Below the pieces are notes generated by a model. That model did no database searches. It worked only from the letters and a program-made list of their open reading frames with translations, and was not told the origin of the DNA. 9,607 bases of DNA from Marinobacter sp. Its GTDB lineage: Bacteria; Pseudomonadota; Gammaproteobacteria; Pseudomonadales; Oleiphilaceae. Position 1 is the stretch's first letter, and each line of letters opens with the position of its first letter. The position numbers were made by a program, and so were the translations under genes. Shown here piece by piece: positions 7,073-9,607 of the stretch. The stretch is from assembly GCA_017643965.1 (NCBI GenBank), contig JAEPMM010000093.1, positions 1-9,607 of the forward strand, given 5' to 3'.

Positions 7073-8715
7073 CCGATACACCAAGAACCACCGGCGGGAA
7101 TATTTTCGGAAAGCTCCATTACCTGGTGATCGATGACTTCGAGAATTTCCGCCTGTCGATGCGGCAAATGCTCAGAAGTTGTGGCGCCGACAAGATTGAA
7201 CTGGTCGCCCATGCCTCACCGGCCATTCAATACTGCGCCTACAACCACGTGGATGTGGTGCTGTGTGACTACAACCTCGGGGAAGGCAAGAACGGTCAGC
7301 ACATCCTTGAAGAGTTGCGCCACAAGAAGCTGCTGAAAAGGTCCTCGCTGTTTCTGATGGTGACGGCGGAAACCTCGAAAGAAATGGTGATGGGTGCCCG
7401 GGAATACCAGCCCGACGCCTATCTGACCAAGCCCATCAACCGCGCCATGCTGGAGAAACGCCTGGCCGGCCTTATCAGCCAGCGCAGTGCCCTGCTTCCC
7501 ATCAACCGGGAGATTGACCGCGAGAACTATCCGGAGGCCATCTCCCTGTGCCTGGAAGCCCTGCCGCGGCAACCCCGCTACAAGACCTGGCTGATGAAAA
7601 CCCTCGCCGATCTTTACTACCAGGTCGGTGATTTCAGCCATGCGCTGAAGATATACGACGAGGTTATGGGCCAGCGGGATCTGTCCTGGGCCAGACTGGG
7701 GCGTGGCAAAATCCTGCTCGCGACGCAAAACTACGACGACGCCGTCGCAGCGCTCAAGGAACTGATCAGCAAGCATCCGGATTATATGGAAGCGTACGAT
7801 CTTCTGGCGGAGGGCCTCGAACGCCTCGGCCGCCCCACCCAGGCGCAACAGGTTCTGGAAAAGGCAGCTGAGCATTCACCCAACGCCCTCCTCCGCCATC
7901 GCCAGCTTGCCAGGCTTGCCACCGCCAATCAGGACATGTCCACCGCCTCTGATGCGTGGCGGCAGACCGTGGTACTGGGAACCCATTCCATACACGACAG
8001 CCCCGACCATTATCTGGCACTGGGTCAGTCACTTTCGGACCTGTCGGAAGGCGATCTCAGTGATGAGGGATCCGAGCACGCCGACGAGGCCCTGAAAGTG
8101 CTCTCACGCATGGAAAAACGCTTTCAGGATGACGAGTCGACGCTGTTGGTCCGTAGCAGACTGATTCAATCACGGGTACATGCGGGACAGGACCGCCTTC
8201 AGGAAGCAGAAAAAGTGCTCGATTCCGTCAAGGAATCGCTTTCCGACCCAGACGTGATGGACCCGGATACCGGAATTGATTTCGCCAAAACCCTGTTCCG
8301 GCTTGGGCGAGACGACCAGGCCAAATCCCTGCTCGCGAGACTGGCGCAACGTTTCGACGATCAGCCCGAGATTCTGCAAAAGATTGAAAATCTGCTGGAT
8401 GAACCTGTCGGTTTCCGCCAGAAACTTCAGGCCAGGGCTTGCAACCGGGATGGCATCAAAGCGTTCGAGTCAGGAGATCTTCAGACCGCCGTTAGCGAAT
8501 TCACCGAAGCCTTAAAGATCGTTCCTGCTCATGCCGCCCTCAACCTCAATCTGGTCCAGGTGCTGATGAAGCAATACCACGATGGCCCTGCCGATCCGCA
8601 ACTGCTTGTTCAGTGCCAGCAGTGCCTGGATCGGCTTGGCAGCCTGCCGGAGCAGCACCGTCAGCACCGCCGCTACGTTGCTTTGTCCAGAAAACTGAAA
8701 GGAATGATGACATGA
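7069..8715 (+). CDS. Response regulator with N-terminal receiver domain and TPR repeats
   Basis: This 548-residue soluble protein begins with a complete receiver domain (about 15-138): acidic pair D22/D23 in LVIDDFENFR, phosphoacceptor D67 in LCDYNL, T99 in MVTA and K121 in LTKPI. The rest is helical and TPR-like. The clearest repeats are at about 170-203, 205-237, 238-271 and 455-487, the last reading GIKAFESGDLQTAVSEFTEAL. An acidic stretch, about 322-341, interrupts the array. No DNA-binding, GGDEF, EAL or other enzymatic output is visible, so the output is probably phosphorylation-dependent protein binding through the TPRs. It starts inside the stop of the hybrid kinase gene (ATGA, 7069-7072), with no strong ribosome binding site, and ends in an identical overlap with the next kinase. 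It is likely a phosphorylation target of one or both neighbouring kinases. Confidence 0.9.
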   Translation: MTDTPRTTGGNIFGKLHYLVIDDFENFRLSMRQMLRSCGADKIELVAHASPAIQYCAYNHVDVVLCDYNLGEGKNGQHILEELRHKKLLKRSSLFLMVTAETSKEMVMGAREYQPDAYLTKPINRAMLEKRLAGLISQRSALLPINREIDRENYPEAISLCLEALPRQPRYKTWLMKTLADLYYQVGDFSHALKIYDEVMGQRDLSWARLGRGKILLATQNYDDAVAALKELISKHPDYMEAYDLLAEGLERLGRPTQAQQVLEKAAEHSPNALLRHRQLARLATANQDMSTASDAWRQTVVLGTHSIHDSPDHYLALGQSLSDLSEGDLSDEGSEHADEALKVLSRMEKRFQDDESTLLVRSRLIQSRVHAGQDRLQEAEKVLDSVKESLSDPDVMDPDTGIDFAKTLFRLGRDDQAKSLLARLAQRFDDQPEILQKIENLLDEPVGFRQKLQARACNRDGIKAFESGDLQTAVSEFTEALKIVPAHAALNLNLVQVLMKQYHDGPADPQLLVQCQQCLDRLGSLPEQHRQHRRYVALSRKLKGMMT

Positions 8716-9422
8716 ACTCCACGCCAGCCGGTGATGAGCAGTCCAGGGACAATTCCATCGACTTTTCCATGGTTCTGGCCTCGGCAGTCCATGATATGAA
8801 GAACTCGCTGGGCATGTTGCTCAATTCTATTGATGAGCTTCGTTCCGATCACGAAGCCAGCCTGGGCGAGTCATCACGGTTCAACACGCTGCAATACGAA
8901 GCGGAGCGTATGCACAACGATCTGGTGCAACTGCTGGGCATTTACCGCCTGGGCGAGAACAACCTGTCGGCCCACATTGAGGAACACTTTGTACCGGACT
9001 TCCTATCGGAGCACGTTGCACGCCACACGCCGTTGCTCCAGGGCCTGGGCATTGAATACGCCGTTGAAGCAGAGGACATCAATGGCTTTTTTGATGATGA
9101 TCTGCTGACCGGTGTGCTGAACAACACCATCAACAACGCTATCCGCTATACCCGGAGCCGTATCCTGCTGACGGCCTGTGAACGGGACGGCTACCTTGTT
9201 ATTGGCGTTGAAGACGACGGTCAGGGCTACCCGGAGAGCATGCAACATACCGGCACTCCCAACTTCAAATCGCTGGATTTCAACAGCGGCAGCACCAGCC
9301 TCGGGCTGTTCTTTGCGTCATCGGTTGCGCGCCTGCACCGTGAAGGCGAGCGTGGTGGCAGCATTCATCTGCACAATGGCGGGCGCCTGGGTGGCGGGGT
9401 GTTCGAAATCTGGCTGCCATAA
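8712..9422 (+). CDS. Small soluble sensor-less histidine kinase
   Basis: I chose ATG 8712, giving 236 residues, because AAAGGA at 8698-8703 sits 8 bases upstream and the ATG overlaps the preceding stop as ATGA. A frame-open ATG at 8613 would add a Pro/Ala-rich tail lying wholly inside the upstream gene and is less likely. The protein has no membrane helix and no PAS or GAF domain. It starts almost at once with an H-box, SAVHDMKNSLGM (H27), followed by a dimerisation helix pair to about residue 80. The HATPase domain has NNTINNAIRYT (N138, N142), DDGQGYP (D169, G170, G172) and GSTSLGLFFA (193-202), where the G2 box keeps fewer glycines than usual. The last strand reads GGVFEIWLP, as in true kinases. 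It probably phosphorylates, or takes phosphate from, the REC-TPR protein encoded just before it; any signal must come through a partner. Confidence 0.87.
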   Translation: MNSTPAGDEQSRDNSIDFSMVLASAVHDMKNSLGMLLNSIDELRSDHEASLGESSRFNTLQYEAERMHNDLVQLLGIYRLGENNLSAHIEEHFVPDFLSEHVARHTPLLQGLGIEYAVEAEDINGFFDDDLLTGVLNNTINNAIRYTRSRILLTACERDGYLVIGVEDDGQGYPESMQHTGTPNFKSLDFNSGSTSLGLFFASSVARLHREGERGGSIHLHNGGRLGGGVFEIWLP

Positions 9423-9469
9423 GCGGTGAATCCGTAACCGCAGCAGACACACAGCAAATTTCAGGCAAT

Positions 9470-9500
9470 AAAAAACCCCAGCATCAAGGATGCTGGGGTT
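9470..9500 (-). terminator. Rho-independent terminator of the rRNA operon
   Basis: A perfect 12-base-pair stem (9474-9485 with 9489-9500) and a 3-base loop at 9486-9488. On the minus strand it is followed by six U, corresponding to the A-run at 9470-9475. It lies 10 bases past the 5S 3' end, as expected for an rRNA transcript terminator. On the + strand the hairpin is followed by AGGGTATT, with no U-tract, so it would be a poor terminator for the kinase operon coming from the left. Confidence 0.93.
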
Positions 9501-9510
9501 AGGGTATTAA

Positions 9511-9607
9511 GAGCCTGACGATGACCTACTCTCACATGGGCGAACCACACTACCATCGGCGCTGGTCTGTTTCACTTCTGAGTTCGGGATGGGATCAGGT
9601 GGTTCCA
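9511..9607 (-). rRNA. rrf: 5S ribosomal RNA, 3' portion (5' end outside window)
   Basis: The reverse complement matches bacterial 5S rRNA: the conserved CCGAACTCAGAAGTGAAAC region (within about 9569-9588), CGCCGATGGTAGTGTGG, and the closing GAGAGTAGGTCATCGTCAGGCTC whose end sets the 3' terminus near 9511. About 97 of roughly 120 bases are present; the 5' end lies beyond the right edge. The sequence is closest to Pseudomonas/Marinobacter-type 5S by memory. It implies that 23S and 16S genes lie to the right and are transcribed toward the kinase operon. Confidence 0.96.

Noticed and set aside
8613..8711. Upstream ATG extending the mini-kinase by 33 residues
   Set aside because: The extension lies within the REC-TPR coding region, is Pro/Ala-rich, and has no ribosome binding site as good as the AAAGGA before 8712; the ATGA overlap fits the operon pattern.
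7069..8715. REC-TPR protein as a DNA-binding CrbR/ErdR-type regulator
   Set aside because: CrbR/ErdR are short LuxR-type proteins with a C-terminal HTH; this protein is 548 residues with TPR-like helices and no visible HTH.

Overview
The window looks like a chromosomal segment of a gammaproteobacterium, moderately GC-rich. Gene content, codon use and the form of the 5S rRNA best fit a marine genus such as Marinobacter or a relative. That placement is from recognition, not from a search. All protein genes read on the + strand; the only minus-strand gene is a 5S rRNA cut by the right edge.

Layout. (1) 1-660: a DEDDh 3'-5' exonuclease of the DnaQ/PolC-epsilon type, open to the left edge, so its true start is probably outside. 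(2) 661-865: a 205-base, relatively AT-rich spacer with a possible 24-codon leader ORF and short repeats; probably the control region of the transporter genes. (3) 866-2902: a two-gene transporter unit, a DUF4212 two-helix small subunit followed by a large VC_2705-type sodium:solute symporter related to ActP/PutP. (4) 2903-2997: two consecutive stem-loops, the second a strong intrinsic terminator whose U-tract abuts the ribosome binding site of the next gene. (5) 2998-9422: a likely signalling operon with an unrecognised two-helix membrane protein, a 1172-residue SSS-PAS-HisKA-HATPase-REC hybrid kinase of the CrbS/MxtR/CbrA type, a REC-TPR response regulator, and a small soluble histidine kinase. 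The last three genes are joined by two 4-base ATGA overlaps. (6) 9470-9607: the intrinsic terminator and 3' part of a 5S rRNA, converging on the signalling operon; the rest of an rRNA operon should lie to the right.

How it may work together. CrbS-type kinases are known to control acetate use (acs, actP) in Vibrio and Pseudomonas. Here such a kinase sits directly downstream of an ActP-like symporter, so one pair of genes may import a small carboxylate while a transporter-shaped receptor senses it. The unusual part is the overlapping REC-TPR protein and the mini-kinase without a sensor domain, which with the hybrid kinase give two kinase cores and two receiver domains in one transcript. No DNA-binding output domain is encoded here, so transcriptional output would need a partner elsewhere, or the output is protein-protein. 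No mobile elements, CRISPR arrays or tRNAs were seen.
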